64,000 bases of DNA from Pseudomonas sp. UMAB-08 (GTDB lineage Bacteria; Pseudomonadota; Gammaproteobacteria; Pseudomonadales; Pseudomonadaceae). Where the stretch lies: positions 340,933-404,932 of the forward strand of contig NZ_LT607415.1 in NCBI RefSeq assembly GCF_900095225.1. The letters run 5' to 3'. Every line of letters begins with the position of its first letter. The first letter of the stretch is position 1. The translations under genes and the position numbers were made by a program. Positions 1 through 9,769 of this stretch are shown here, piece by piece. The notes under the pieces were generated by a model that did no database searches, was not told the origin of the DNA, and saw only the letters and a list, made by a program, of their open reading frames with translations.

Positions 1-1929
1 CAGCAGGATATGGAAGCGCCGTATGTTCGGCCCAAACTCATGGACCGCAATCATGGCGACGGAAAGTATCGGTCGACTGAGGTGTTCAAAACGGCCTGCG
101 GGGCCACACCTTGCGCCGAACAACTCAACACCCTCGATGCCGCTCTGCTGGCAGGATTACTGGAAAGCGGCAGCCTCGCTAGCACCCTGACCGGCGGCCT
201 GAAAGCCGTCGCGGCGGCCTCCCTCAGCCTGCACGAGAACCTGCAAGGCGCGGTGAATGCGGCGGAACAGGCGCTGCACGCCGCCAACCACATTCCGATC
301 CCTGGCGCCGAGCGTGGTGTCAATACGCTGAACCTGGCACTGCAACGACGGGCGTTGGCGCACCTGCGCGGCATGCTGCCGGAAGTCTTTGGTGACGCCC
401 ACTTTATTCGCCACCAAGAGGCCAGAGGCAGAAATCTCTACGTCTTTGGTTTTAGCGACATGCCCGAGCGTTCTGCCCATACCCGACGCCCCGCTCTCGA
501 TTATCGGAGTCCGGATGGGTATTCCATTGTCGGCTCACACCATTACCAGGCCGGCGGCGACCTGCACGCGAACACCGTCGTCATCGCCATGCGCCGCGAC
601 CATCCGATTGTGAAACTGGTCAGCGATGCGAACCAACGCATCAACGCCGCGTGGCAGGAGGATTTGGCAGAGCAGGACGCCACCAGGAAAAGTGCCATCC
701 GGAAGGCAGTGGACAGCGGTGAGGCGTTGCGGAGTGGGCGGGTTTACCGGGTGCTTAACTCGACGCCGTTTGCGGTCACGGTAGTCATGTTGGAGTTGGT
801 GAATTTGAAGAATGAGATGGATTCACTTCAGCAAACTATGAGAGAGAAAGGAACTTACAGAGCTTCTGGAGGAGTTGTTGGGGCGGGTGCTGATTTGGTG
901 ATTGCGATGGAAGCATTAACCGTAAAACTTGCGGGTAGCCAATCTGTTCTAGCCGCAGCTCGCAAAACGCTGTTTACCGTCTCGGATGCTTCTGCAAAAC
1001 GTGTCCTAGGCTCATTAAGCGAATATTTCATAAAAGAGTTCTCCGTTCGATTGATCGGTCAAGTGATTGCCGGATCAATTTTTGTCGGCCTCAATCTCTA
1101 CGACGCCTGGCAAGCCTATCAATGGGGAGACAATGCCATGTGGGGCCACCTATTGATGGCCGCAGGGGGCTTGACCGGCATCGCCGGCAGTCTGATGGTC
1201 GGCGGCAGCACCTTCCTCGGCTTGGGGCCAATGGGCTGGATCAGCTTGATATTGATCAGCGTCGGTGCGGGCATCGCCTACTGGCTCAGCAGTAACGCGG
1301 TCGAAGACTGGCTCAGCGCTGGCCCCTTCGGTCCTTTCAGCGACCGAATTCCCCACCTGCAAGATCCGGAACAGACCTTCTACTACCTGGTCAGCCTGTT
1401 TGCCGATATTCGCATCAGCTCGCGCCCTAATCCGGACCACGAATTCGCCCCCAAAATCAATGACTGGGATCCGGTACCCATGGACGTGCGGAAGGCCAAC
1501 ACTAGCATCCTGATCGAGAGCAATCTGCCGGGGCTGCTGAGTCAGGAACTCGACACTTTGATTGAATGCCGGTTGCAAAAGACGGAAGCCTATTACACAT
1601 CGCGCCACGAATGGAGTCATCAGCGCAGTTATCTGACCCAGGAGAGGCCTGTTGCTTATCGGTCCTTGCCCAATGGGATGGAATTCTTTGTTACGTTGCC
1701 ACGTAACCAGCCTGCGGAACCGTCGCAAAGCACACCGGCCCATATATACCGCTGGTTGGTCCGCGCGCAACTGTCATTGACGGACGGGGATCGCACCTGG
1801 GTATTCCCCGCACCGGCGCCGAAAGATCCAACGCCATTCGGTCCGGCTTATGCCAAAGCGAACTTCGAGGAAGTCAAACAACTGTTCTGGGCCGACGAAA
1901 CCACCCATAAAGCGCCGAGCCAGGAATGA
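1..1929 (+). CDS. T6SS effector, VasX/BTH_I2691-like, C-terminal part (5' end outside window)
   Basis: The reading frame is open to the first base of the window, so the true start lies upstream. An in-frame ATG at 10 would give 639 aa, but relatives known to me are about 900-1100 aa. The visible part has an Ala-rich helical region (about residues 40-130) and then a soluble segment with YVFGFSDMP. A hydrophobic block around residues 340-430 holds two to three likely membrane helices (IAGSIFVGLNLYDAW and GWISLILISVGAGIAYWL). A C-terminal beta-rich domain follows. This layout fits pore-forming VasX-type effectors delivered by the type VI secretion system into the target inner membrane. Bases about 780-1080 are richer in A/T than the flanks, suggesting recombination of the toxin core. 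It overlaps or abuts the next gene, its likely immunity gene. The family call rests on architecture and neighbour, not a database match. Confidence 0.68.
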   Translation, partial: QQDMEAPYVRPKLMDRNHGDGKYRSTEVFKTACGATPCAEQLNTLDAALLAGLLESGSLASTLTGGLKAVAAASLSLHENLQGAVNAAEQALHAANHIPIPGAERGVNTLNLALQRRALAHLRGMLPEVFGDAHFIRHQEARGRNLYVFGFSDMPERSAHTRRPALDYRSPDGYSIVGSHHYQAGGDLHANTVVIAMRRDHPIVKLVSDANQRINAAWQEDLAEQDATRKSAIRKAVDSGEALRSGRVYRVLNSTPFAVTVVMLELVNLKNEMDSLQQTMREKGTYRASGGVVGAGADLVIAMEALTVKLAGSQSVLAAARKTLFTVSDASAKRVLGSLSEYFIKEFSVRLIGQVIAGSIFVGLNLYDAWQAYQWGDNAMWGHLLMAAGGLTGIAGSLMVGGSTFLGLGPMGWISLILISVGAGIAYWLSSNAVEDWLSAGPFGPFSDRIPHLQDPEQTFYYLVSLFADIRISSRPNPDHEFAPKINDWDPVPMDVRKANTSILIESNLPGLLSQELDTLIECRLQKTEAYYTSRHEWSHQRSYLTQERPVAYRSLPNGMEFFVTLPRNQPAEPSQSTPAHIYRWLVRAQLSLTDGDRTWVFPAPAPKDPTPFGPAYAKANFEEVKQLFWADETTHKAPSQE

Positions 1930-1934
1930 CGGCC

Positions 1935-2993
1935 ATGAACTCGTTTTACTATGCGGCCACGGCCTATCGTTCCGACCGTATCCCCAAACAACCGCCTTCG
2001 GCGGAACGTTCGTGGATTCGACGTTTTGCCAAGGTACGCCTGCCGTGGGGGATGACGCAGGAAGCCGCCCCCGATGATTTTTTGCTCCGGCGCAAACCCA
2101 GCAGCCTGCGGTTTCAGGAGGAAATGAACAAAGAACGAGAAGAGAAACAAGCACTAGGGACCTATGTTCCAGCTCCTTACGAGCACGTGGACTTCCATGA
2201 CAAGCACGACCATGAGCGCTTCAGGTTTGCTTTATGGTCAAAGCGGTCGCAGTTCTGGGTATATCTACTTATATTTGGAAAAGGTTCTTTTCTGTTTCTC
2301 CTTCCGTTGAGCCTATTTGCATTCACCGTCGTCGGACTATCGTTGGAAGAGTCTTGGAGCGATCTAGCAGAAGATCTCATTCTAGGATTTTATTCTTGGC
2401 TGTTAGGCATCCCTCTATTGTTCTGGGCAATCGGTTCACTGGTCATAAACAAACTCCCCCACCTCTGGGTCAAACCCTCCCGAGGCCCGATCTGGGAAAT
2501 CAACCGTCGCACGGGCCTTGTCACCCTGTTTGATTACGACAACCACGGCGAATACAAAAAGAACGGCACTATCGGTGAACTGACTGCGCCGTTCTATGAG
2601 TTCGACGCCTATATCGCCACGACCCCTGATCGTCAGGGTCTGCCGATGAATGCGCTGTACATAGCCCACCGCTATCGCGACATCGTCATCAACTTCGGCG
2701 CGCTGGTTCCTCCGGGCGCTGGCGAGTTGTGCTGTGCCCTGTGGGATTTTCTGCAGAACTACATGGACACCAGCCGCCCGTTGCCCGACTTGCCACGCTA
2801 CGAAGAATTCCGCCACCTCGACCCTGTGACAGCTCAATACGACCGCGAAGTCGGCCGAAATCCACGACTGTGGATCGATATGGATGACGAAACGTATGAA
2901 GGGGCTCTCTACCACATGCGTGGCCAGATCGATCAGATCGACACCTTCCGCCGTCCTAATCTGATGGCGCGGTATGTGGAGTATGTCGATTGA
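1935..2993 (+). CDS. DUF6708-like membrane protein, candidate immunity protein for the upstream effector
   Basis: About 352 aa. The ATG at 1935 has AGGA nine bases upstream. An ATG at 1926 overlaps the effector stop (ATGA) and is a possible alternative, giving 355 aa. Two hydrophobic segments near residues 105-165 (FLFLLPLSLFAFTVVGL and GIPLLFWAIGSLVI) split a charged N-terminus from a C-terminal domain. That domain contains WEINRRTGLVTLFDY and YIAHRYRDIVINFG, typical of the DUF6708 family as I know it. Proteins of this type often sit directly behind VasX/BTH_I2691-type effectors. A membrane-anchored immunity role against a pore-former is inferred from translational coupling and the membrane segments. 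Bases 2090-2420 are A/T-richer than the surroundings. Confidence 0.6.
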   Translation: MNSFYYAATAYRSDRIPKQPPSAERSWIRRFAKVRLPWGMTQEAAPDDFLLRRKPSSLRFQEEMNKEREEKQALGTYVPAPYEHVDFHDKHDHERFRFALWSKRSQFWVYLLIFGKGSFLFLLPLSLFAFTVVGLSLEESWSDLAEDLILGFYSWLLGIPLLFWAIGSLVINKLPHLWVKPSRGPIWEINRRTGLVTLFDYDNHGEYKKNGTIGELTAPFYEFDAYIATTPDRQGLPMNALYIAHRYRDIVINFGALVPPGAGELCCALWDFLQNYMDTSRPLPDLPRYEEFRHLDPVTAQYDREVGRNPRLWIDMDDETYEGALYHMRGQIDQIDTFRRPNLMARYVEYVD

Positions 2994-3163
2994 GTGAGCA
3001 CCGTCAGGCGGTTCATACCGGTACCCTAACGTGATAGGTTGTGCGGCTGGCGCAGAGTCGTATTTTTTTAAAATTTAAAGTTGTTATAAAACAGCAGCTT
3101 AAAATTTATTCGAGTCATTTTGATAGCGTGACGATAAGTCTTGATGACCACAATGGAGTCGTA

Positions 3164-4714
3164 ATGACTAACCCTCTACTGTTGGCATTGGTGCCGCTGG
3201 TCGCCGATCTTTCCCGCGAATTGCCGGATGATGAGCGCTATCGACGCCTGCTGCGCGCCCTGCGTCAGATACTGCCATGCGATGCGGTGGCACTCCTCAA
3301 GCTTGAGGGCGATGTGCTGATTCCGTTGTCGGTAGAAGGGTTGAGTCCGGACACGTTGGGTCGACGATTCAAGGTTGAGGAACATCCTCGACTCAAGCTT
3401 CTTCTTGAAAGCCGTGGCCCGACCCGGTTTTCCACGGATTGCGGTTTGCCTGACCCTTACGATGGTTTGGTCGAGGGCCATCAGGGGCATCTGGAAGTCC
3501 ATGATTGCCTTGGCTGTCCGCTGTACCTCCAGGACAAACCCTGGGGCCTGATTACCCTGGATGCGTTGGACCCGTCGAGCTTTGGTAAGGTCGATCTGGA
3601 CAATCTCGAAGCATTCGCCAGTCTGGCTGCCGCGACGGTGATGGCCAGTGAGCGGATCAACCAGCTGGCGCGCAGTTTTGAGGATCAGCGCCAGTTGGCT
3701 GAGGTCTACAAACGTGCGGCAGGCGGGCGCCGGCCGCGTGAGCTGATTGGTCAGAGCCCTGTTCACAAAGGCATGCAGCAAGAGATTCAACTGGTGGGCA
3801 ACAGCGCGTTGTCGGTGTTGATCACCGGGGAAACCGGCGTGGGCAAAGAGCTGGTGGCGGAAGCCATTCACCTGCACTCGCCACGGGCGCAGAAACCGCT
3901 GATCAGCCTCAATTGCGCGGCGCTGCCTGAGCTGCTGGTCGAGAGTGAGTTGTTCGGTCATGTCAAAGGCGCTTTTTCTGGCGCCGTCAGCGGGCGTGGC
4001 GGTAAGTTCGAGCTGGCCGACGGCGGCACGATATTCCTCGACGAGGTTGGCGAGTTGCCGCTGCCGGTTCAAGCGAAGTTGCTCAGGGTGTTGCAGAGTG
4101 GTCAGTTGCAGCGCGTCGGTTCCGATCAGGAGCATCATGTCGACGTGCGAATCATTGCCGCCACCAACCGCGATCTCGCCGAAGAGGTGCGCGCCGGTCG
4201 TTTTCGTGCCGACCTCTATCATCGGCTGAGTGTCTACCCGTTAAGGGTTCCGCCGTTGCGTGAACGAGGGCGGGATGTGCTCCTGCTGGCGGGGTTTTTT
4301 CTTGAAGAAAACCGCGCGCGCATGGGGCTGCGCAGCTTGCGTTTGAACCAGGATGCTCAAAAACTGTTGGTGAGCTATTCATGGCCAGGCAACGTCCGCG
4401 AGCTGGAGCATTTGATCAGCCGCGCCACGCTAAAGGCCTTGTCCAGTCACGCCGAGCGTCCGCGCATTCTCACCATTGATGCCCAAGCGCTGGGCCTGGA
4501 CGAGGAAGTCCCTGTGGTGGAACCGGTCACGATTGGCGACGCGCCCAAGGTCAAGGATGGCGAGGATTTGAAGGCGTCAGTCGATGCCTATCAGAAAGTA
4601 CTGATCAGTGAGGCGTTGACCCGGCATCAGGGAAAATGGGCTGATGTCGCCCGTGAACTCGGCCTGGATCGTGCCAACCTGAGTCGCCTGGCCAAACGAC
4701 TGGGCATTCGTTGA
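3164..4714 (+). CDS. norR: Nitric-oxide-responsive sigma-54 activator NorR
   Basis: 516 aa from the ATG at 3164, which has GGAG seven bases upstream; the frame runs further upstream, but homology begins here (MTNPLLLALVPLVADLSREL). The N-terminal GAF domain (about 1-170) keeps HPRL, DPYDG, VHDCLG and TLDALD, segments that carry the non-haem iron ligands sensing NO in E. coli NorR. The central AAA+ domain has Walker A GETGVGKE and the sigma-54 contact loop as GAFSGA rather than the usual GAFTGA. The C-terminal Fis-type helix-turn-helix contains WADVARELGLDRANLSRLAKR. NorR proteins normally activate a neighbouring NO-detoxifying gene (norVW, hmp/fhp). None is visible in this window, so the target is probably elsewhere or lost. 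Confidence 0.9.
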   Translation: MTNPLLLALVPLVADLSRELPDDERYRRLLRALRQILPCDAVALLKLEGDVLIPLSVEGLSPDTLGRRFKVEEHPRLKLLLESRGPTRFSTDCGLPDPYDGLVEGHQGHLEVHDCLGCPLYLQDKPWGLITLDALDPSSFGKVDLDNLEAFASLAAATVMASERINQLARSFEDQRQLAEVYKRAAGGRRPRELIGQSPVHKGMQQEIQLVGNSALSVLITGETGVGKELVAEAIHLHSPRAQKPLISLNCAALPELLVESELFGHVKGAFSGAVSGRGGKFELADGGTIFLDEVGELPLPVQAKLLRVLQSGQLQRVGSDQEHHVDVRIIAATNRDLAEEVRAGRFRADLYHRLSVYPLRVPPLRERGRDVLLLAGFFLEENRARMGLRSLRLNQDAQKLLVSYSWPGNVRELEHLISRATLKALSSHAERPRILTIDAQALGLDEEVPVVEPVTIGDAPKVKDGEDLKASVDAYQKVLISEALTRHQGKWADVARELGLDRANLSRLAKRLGIR

Positions 4715-4755
4715 GGTAGGCCGTCAGGCACCAACGCCGTCAGCAGGTATAAGGC

Positions 4756-5181
4756 TCAGCGCGGGTCGACTTGAATCCCGAAGCCGTTTTTGGCCTCACT
4801 GACAATTCGAAAATGCTGGGTTTCACCTTCCTTCAGCTGAATGGCCAGCTCGCGGTGCAGGTGTCCCTTGCTGCAGAAAGAGTCGTCCTTTTCATCAATG
4901 CCGATGCCGACGATGCGTGCGCCCGGTGGCACCTGGAAGTTGGCCGCCTCACCGATACCGATACGCGCGGCGACCTGCCGATCTATCAGGAAGGCCAGGT
5001 AACAACCACCGCCCAGCATGCCAATGTCGCGGTCCACGGCGATCTGGCCGCCACCTTTGATGGGTTGTTGGTAGGCCAGCAGCCGATCATTGGGGACTGG
5101 GGTGACTTTTTCCGGGGCTGCACGAAACGATGAACATCCAGCCAGCACCAACAGGGGAAGTACTAAGCAGATCAATCGCAT
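4756..5181 (-). CDS. Small outer-membrane or periplasmic lipoprotein of unknown function
   Basis: 141 aa from the start at 5181 (AGGAAG just upstream), chosen because the signal peptide begins there: MRLICLVLPLLVLAGCSS has a clear lipobox LAGC. A longer frame adds 25 residues with no signal character. The mature part is about 120 aa with GGGQIAVDRD, GGCYLAFLIDRQVAARI and a C-terminal HFRIVSEAKNGFGIQ; it looks like a compact beta-sandwich. No function is recognised. It lies convergent to norR and 100 bp downstream of the GNAT gene on the same strand. Confidence 0.7.
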   Translation of the reverse strand: MRLICLVLPLLVLAGCSSFRAAPEKVTPVPNDRLLAYQQPIKGGGQIAVDRDIGMLGGGCYLAFLIDRQVAARIGIGEAANFQVPPGARIVGIGIDEKDDSFCSKGHLHRELAIQLKEGETQHFRIVSEAKNGFGIQVDPR

Positions 5182-5281
5182 TGAGGCTTCCTTGGGCAAC
5201 TGACGGGCGGGGATGCTGCTGGAACTGTAGCTCAGATTGAGGCTGTCGATACTCATCCCTTACTTGCGTAAGGCGATCGCT

Positions 5282-5815
5282 TTAAACCGGCGGCAGACTC
5301 AGTGAACCGTCGCTCAGTGAACGCTGCATCAGCACTGTATCGACCCAACGCCCATGCTTGAAGCCGACCGCCTCAAAGACGCCGACCCGATGGAAACCGA
5401 GCCGCTCATGCAAACGAATCGATGCATGGTTTTTGCTATCGCCGATGATCGCGATCATCTGTCGCCAACCGCCTCGAGTACAGCGATCAATGAGTTCGCC
5501 GAGCAATGTCAGGCCGATGCCGTGGCCTCCCAATCCGTCGCGGACATAGACCGAATCCTCGACGGTAAAACGGTAGGCAGGACGCGGTCGGTACAGTGTT
5601 GCATAGCCATAACCGACCACCTCTCCAGCCAGTTCTGCGACCAGATACGGCAGCCCTTTTGCTAGAACGTCAGCGCGCCGCTCGATCATTTGGGGCACGC
5701 TGGGGGCTTCCAGTTCAAAGCTGGCGATACCGCCTATGACGTGCTGCGCGTAGATGCTTTGCACCGCTGACATATCGTCTTCGCAGGCATCACGCACGAC
5801 CGGAATGTGGTTCAT
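5282..5815 (-). CDS. GNAT N-acetyltransferase, phosphinothricin acetyltransferase-like
   Basis: 177 aa from the ATG at 5815 (GAGAAG upstream; a GTG at 5821 in the same frame is possible). The fold follows the Pat/MddA/MnaT type: an N-terminal RDACEDDMSAVQSIYAQHV, the acetyl-CoA loop region VRDGLGGHGIGLTLLGELI and the C-terminal NHASIRLHERLGFHRVG. Members acetylate the amino group of phosphinothricin, methionine sulfoximine or related toxic amino acids. The exact substrate cannot be read from sequence. It is followed by the lipoprotein gene. Confidence 0.82.
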   Translation of the reverse strand: MNHIPVVRDACEDDMSAVQSIYAQHVIGGIASFELEAPSVPQMIERRADVLAKGLPYLVAELAGEVVGYGYATLYRPRPAYRFTVEDSVYVRDGLGGHGIGLTLLGELIDRCTRGGWRQMIAIIGDSKNHASIRLHERLGFHRVGVFEAVGFKHGRWVDTVLMQRSLSDGSLSLPPV

Positions 5816-5903
5816 GTTCACTTCTCGTCTGATTCAATGATGGGCTTAGCCTGACACTGCCCTGTCGATACACGCTGACGAATCCGCGGCCGCCAGCAAC
5901 ACC

Positions 5904-6746
5904 TCAATCCCTCAAGCGCTCAACCAACACCGGCAACAGCTGTTCGCAGGACGCTTCGATTTTCAGGTCCAGAAAATCGTCAGCGCGGGTCTTGCCGAAG
6001 TTGATGGCGATCAGCGGCTTGTGCTGTTCAGCCATCGCGCGGCACAAGCGAAAGGCCGAGTAGGCCATCAACGAAGAGCCTACCACCAGCAATCCTTCTG
6101 CCTGCTCGACACACCGGGCGGCCTTGGCTGCGGTGGCCTGGGCGACGTTTTCGCCGAAAAAAACCACGTCCGGCTTTAACCGCTCACCGCTGCAGGAGGG
6201 GCAGCGGGGGATCTTGAAACGCGCTTCGAAGGCCGGGTCCAGTAGCGTATCGCCGTCGGGTGCCTGGGTGGCGTCGACCCCCGACAGGTAGGGGTTTTCC
6301 GCTTCCATGACGAGCTGGATCGCCTGGCGATCAGCACGCTGATCGCAATCCAGGCACACCACACGGTGCAGGCTGCCATGCAGCTCAATCACTTCGTGAC
6401 TGCCCGCCTGATCATGCAGCGTGTCGACGTTCTGGGTGATGAGCCCGGCGATGAGCTGCTTCGTTTGCAGCGTCGCCAGCGCGTCATGGGCAGCGTTTGG
6501 CCGAGCTTGCCGGATGCGTGGCCAGCCCAGCATGGCACGCGCCCAATAGCGCCGCCGCGCTGCCGGCGCACTGAGGAACTCCTGGTACATCATGGGGGCT
6601 TTGCCCCGACGCACACCCTCGTTGTCACGGTAGTCCGGAATCCCGGACGGGGTGCTGATGCCCGCGCCCGTCAGGACCAAAAACTGCTTGTTGGCCATCA
6701 GTTGGTAGAGCATCTCGAGACGGTCGCTGATCTGCCTATCGATCAT
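5904..6746 (-). CDS. Sir2-family NAD-dependent protein deacylase
   Basis: 280 aa. The Rossmann-fold NAD site reads LTGAGISTPSGIPDYRD. TQNVDTLHDQAG follows, and the catalytic His lies in ELHGSLH. A zinc ribbon is formed by CLDC and a later CPSC pair. A further NAD-binding element is VVGSSLMAYSAFRL. The spacing resembles class II (SIRT4-like) bacterial sirtuins rather than E. coli CobB. Expected activity is NAD-dependent removal of acyl groups from lysine. It lies 24 bp downstream of the CBS-domain gene on the same strand and may be co-transcribed with it. Confidence 0.88.
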   Translation of the reverse strand: MIDRQISDRLEMLYQLMANKQFLVLTGAGISTPSGIPDYRDNEGVRRGKAPMMYQEFLSAPAARRRYWARAMLGWPRIRQARPNAAHDALATLQTKQLIAGLITQNVDTLHDQAGSHEVIELHGSLHRVVCLDCDQRADRQAIQLVMEAENPYLSGVDATQAPDGDTLLDPAFEARFKIPRCPSCSGERLKPDVVFFGENVAQATAAKAARCVEQAEGLLVVGSSLMAYSAFRLCRAMAEQHKPLIAINFGKTRADDFLDLKIEASCEQLLPVLVERLRD

Positions 6747-6770
6747 GTTGAAGTCTCCGATAAGGTCAGC

Positions 6771-7211
6771 TTAATCACCGCGAATGTACTGCTCCAGTTG
6801 CTGTATCAGGTCAGCCTGCTCGGCAATGGCTTCTTTAACCAGGTCGCCAATGGACAGCAAGCCCAGGAGTTTTCCGTCTTCGACAACGGGCAAATGGCGC
6901 AGGTGTCGATCAGTCATGATGCCCATGCAGGTGTCGATGCTTTGATGGGAATCCACGGTCAATACAGGCGTACTCATGATCTCGCTGACGGACGTGCCTT
7001 CCGAGGACCGTCCCTGGAGGACGACCTTGCGTGCATAGTCACGCTCGCTGATAACGCCTACCACCTGGCCGTTCTCCATCACGGGTAGAGCACCGACATT
7101 TTTCTCGGCCATCACCTTGAGCGCTTCCAGCACCTTTTGATCGGGGGCGATGGTGTGAACTTGCTGGTTTTGCTTGGCTTTCAACTTCAGCAGTTGCGCA
7201 ACGGTCTTCAT
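6771..7211 (-). CDS. CBS-domain protein (two CBS repeats)
   Basis: 146 aa from the ATG at 7211, behind the Shine-Dalgarno GGAGAGG; an upstream in-frame extension lacks family character. Two CBS modules are visible: about residues 12-65 (VGALPVMENGQVVGVISERD) and 80-135 (RHLPVVEDGKLLGLLSIGD). No catalytic domain is attached. Stand-alone CBS pairs usually bind adenine nucleotides (AMP, ATP, NAD or S-adenosylmethionine) and act as energy-state sensors. The adjacency to a sirtuin is suggestive of nucleotide sensing, but that link is inference. Confidence 0.85.
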   Translation of the reverse strand: MKTVAQLLKLKAKQNQQVHTIAPDQKVLEALKVMAEKNVGALPVMENGQVVGVISERDYARKVVLQGRSSEGTSVSEIMSTPVLTVDSHQSIDTCMGIMTDRHLRHLPVVEDGKLLGLLSIGDLVKEAIAEQADLIQQLEQYIRGD

Positions 7212-7346
7212 GCGAGCCTCTCCAGTGTTGTTTTGGGGTGGCCGCGAACCGGCCTGACAGGGGTCATACAGAATCGTAGAGAGAAGCCCGCAGGGCAAGG
7301 GCTAAAACGGTATGCACACGACTGAAAAACGTCATCCGGGCTGCTC

Positions 7347-8225
7347 TCAAGACTTGCTCAGCGCTTCAAAGCCTGAAATGACATCGAATAACTCTTCGTC
7401 AATCGCACTTTGGCGCAGACGATGGAAGTCCCGGTTGAGATCCTCCAACAGCTCGCCGATGTTTTTCTCGGCGCGCTGCATGGCCGCAAGACGGCTGGCA
7501 TTTTCGCTGGCCAGCGATTCGGCGCAGGCTCGAAACAGGGAGACAAAAAGATACTCGCGGATTAACGCCGGGAGGGTTTGGTCTGTGCCATTGATCACTT
7601 CGGGTCGGTTTTTGGACGGCCAGTGATTGGCTGCCAGATTACGCCGCCACTTTTCGTCCAGCGGCAATAGTCGCTGGCTTACGGGTGCATAAATCGCACC
7701 TGACTGTGGACGGTTGTGGAACAGGTACACCTGAGAGATCTCGCCCTGTTCGCGGCGGGTTTGCATTTCGAGCAAAATCTGCCCGACCAGAGGCGTAATC
7801 GCAGTGATGGAGCTGGGCAGAACGAAGCTTTGACCCAAACGTAAATCGCTGTCCGCCAGACGTGACTGAATGCGCTCGCCGACCGCCCAGACTCTTTTAT
7901 CTCCTGGCAGCTTGCCCAGCTCATCGATGACGAATTCGACCAGAACATCGTTGAATTGGCCGACCAACCCCTGGTCGGAACCGAAGACGATAACCCCAAT
8001 CCCTTCATTTTTTTTCTGTACGACCCCTTGGTCAGCGGTCGCCTGACGCTGGAAACAGGCCATCAGGCCCAGCTGTACGGTGCGATAGTAGTCATTCAGT
8101 GAGCTGACTGCGTTTTCATACTGGCCGATGTTCGATGCCGCCATGGCTTTCATTGTGCGCACAACGGACTCGAGGTCTGCAGCACCGGTGATTTTACGAC
8201 GCAGGTTGGCGGGGGTGTCGCTCAC
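7347..8225 (-). CDS. atpG: N-type ATPase gamma subunit
   Basis: 292 aa. The N-terminal [20 protein letters not shown] and the C-terminal [19 protein letters not shown] are the conserved ends of the rotor shaft, although the middle is divergent from housekeeping gamma. It is the last gene of the atpDCQRBEFAG operon, overlapping atpA by 4 bp. In the complex it transmits rotation between the membrane c-ring and the alpha/beta head. N-type gamma subunits are diverged from the regular F-type, which agrees with what is seen here. Confidence 0.88.
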   Translation of the reverse strand: MSDTPANLRRKITGAADLESVVRTMKAMAASNIGQYENAVSSLNDYYRTVQLGLMACFQRQATADQGVVQKKNEGIGVIVFGSDQGLVGQFNDVLVEFVIDELGKLPGDKRVWAVGERIQSRLADSDLRLGQSFVLPSSITAITPLVGQILLEMQTRREQGEISQVYLFHNRPQSGAIYAPVSQRLLPLDEKWRRNLAANHWPSKNRPEVINGTDQTLPALIREYLFVSLFRACAESLASENASRLAAMQRAEKNIGELLEDLNRDFHRLRQSAIDEELFDVISGFEALSKS

Positions 8226-9769
8226 GGCGCACTCCCGGAGTCTGCCGGGGGTTGCAAGTGCGCCAAGGCATTGCGCGCGATCTGAATAATCGCAGCCCGG
8301 TCGGCGTCACTCAGTTTCTCATCCCCATTGAAACGTGATCTGACCTCGACCGGGATGGCCCCTGTAGCCTCACACACCGCCTGCTCGGCCTGGACCATCT
8401 GTTCAAGCGGCACTTTATCGAAGCATCCCGCGGTCAACGCCAGCAGAACCGCAATTTGCTCGGGCACCGACAACGGTGCGAATTCCTGTTGTTTGAGGCA
8501 TGCACGGATCCGCAGTCCATGCGCGATCAGTTGGCGAGAGTCGTCATCGAGCCGGGCGCCAAAACGGGAAAAAGTTTCAAGCTCCTCGAATTGGGCATAA
8601 GCCAGCTTGAGGTCGCCGGCCACGGCTCGATAGACGCCCCGTTGCGCCTTGCCGCCCACGCGGGAAACCGACTTGCCGACATCGACTGCCGGCAGCACGC
8701 CGAGTTCGAAGAGCGCTGGAGAGAGGTAGATCTGCCCGTCGGTTATGGAGATCAAATTCGTCGGGATGTAGGCGGAAATATCCTGTGCTTCGGTTTCGAT
8801 GATGGGTAAAGCCGTCAAGGAACCACCGCCGAGCTCGGAGCGCAAATGAGTCGCACGCTCCAGTAAGCGCGAGTGAATGTAAAAAATATCGCCAGGGAAC
8901 GCCTCGCGACCCGGTGGCCTGCGCAAAAGCAGAGAGAGCTCACGGTAGGCGCGAGCGTGGTGGGTCAGGTCGTCGTAGACCAACAGAACGTCGCGTCCCT
9001 GCTCCATGAAGTACTCGGCAATGCTGGTCGCAGCATACGGCGCAATGTAGGCGAGGCCTGGCGGGTCGTTGCCTTCGGTGACCACCACCACGGTATACGC
9101 CAGCGCACCTTGTTCACGCAGGGTAGCGATCACTTTGGCGACGCCGGAGGCACGTTGGCCGATGGAGCAATACACGCACAGAACATTCTGATCGTGCTGA
9201 TTGAGGATGGTCTCCAGAGCAATCGCGGTTTTGCCGGTTTGCCGATCACCCAGGATCAGCTCGCGCTGACCGCGTCCGACCGGAATCAGTGCGTCAATCA
9301 CCTTGATGCCGGTTTGCAGGGGGGCGGTAACCGGTGCCCGATCCATGATGTGCGCGGCTGGACGCTCAATCGGCAGCCGGGCGCTGGACAATAGTGGCCC
9401 CAGACCGTCCAGTGGCTGACCCGTAGGGTCGATGATACGACCGATCAGGCCATCGCCGACCGGTACGTCCACCACATGCCCACAGCGCTCGACCTCATCG
9501 CCAGCGTGCAGTTGCGAGTAGTCACCGAGCAGCACGACGCCGATTTCGTTCTCGTCGATATTGAAGGCGATGCCATGGATATCGCCTGGGAATTTCACCA
9601 GTTCCTCGAAGCCGACACCGGGCAAGCCGGAGACCTTGGCGATGCCGGACGCAATGCTGGTGACCCGCCCGACTTCCTTTGGTCGCAACTGATGGACAAA
9701 GCCTTCCCGCGCTTCACCCATGACAGTAAAGGCCGTCGCAAAGACATCCTGAAGGCGCTCGATGCTCAT
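8222..9769 (-). CDS. atpA: N-type ATPase alpha subunit
   Basis: 515 aa. The nucleotide-binding Walker A is [11 protein letters not shown] and the conserved [19 protein letters not shown] follows. Alpha forms the non-catalytic sites of the hexameric head. It overlaps atpF by 4 bp and atpG by 4 bp, so translation is coupled. The N-terminus ([20 protein letters not shown]) differs from housekeeping alpha. No delta-subunit gene is present in the operon, which matches the known N-ATPase gene set. Confidence 0.93.
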   Translation of the reverse strand: MSIERLQDVFATAFTVMGEAREGFVHQLRPKEVGRVTSIASGIAKVSGLPGVGFEELVKFPGDIHGIAFNIDENEIGVVLLGDYSQLHAGDEVERCGHVVDVPVGDGLIGRIIDPTGQPLDGLGPLLSSARLPIERPAAHIMDRAPVTAPLQTGIKVIDALIPVGRGQRELILGDRQTGKTAIALETILNQHDQNVLCVYCSIGQRASGVAKVIATLREQGALAYTVVVVTEGNDPPGLAYIAPYAATSIAEYFMEQGRDVLLVYDDLTHHARAYRELSLLLRRPPGREAFPGDIFYIHSRLLERATHLRSELGGGSLTALPIIETEAQDISAYIPTNLISITDGQIYLSPALFELGVLPAVDVGKSVSRVGGKAQRGVYRAVAGDLKLAYAQFEELETFSRFGARLDDDSRQLIAHGLRIRACLKQQEFAPLSVPEQIAVLLALTAGCFDKVPLEQMVQAEQAVCEATGAIPVEVRSRFNGDEKLSDADRAAIIQIARNALAHLQPPADSGSAP

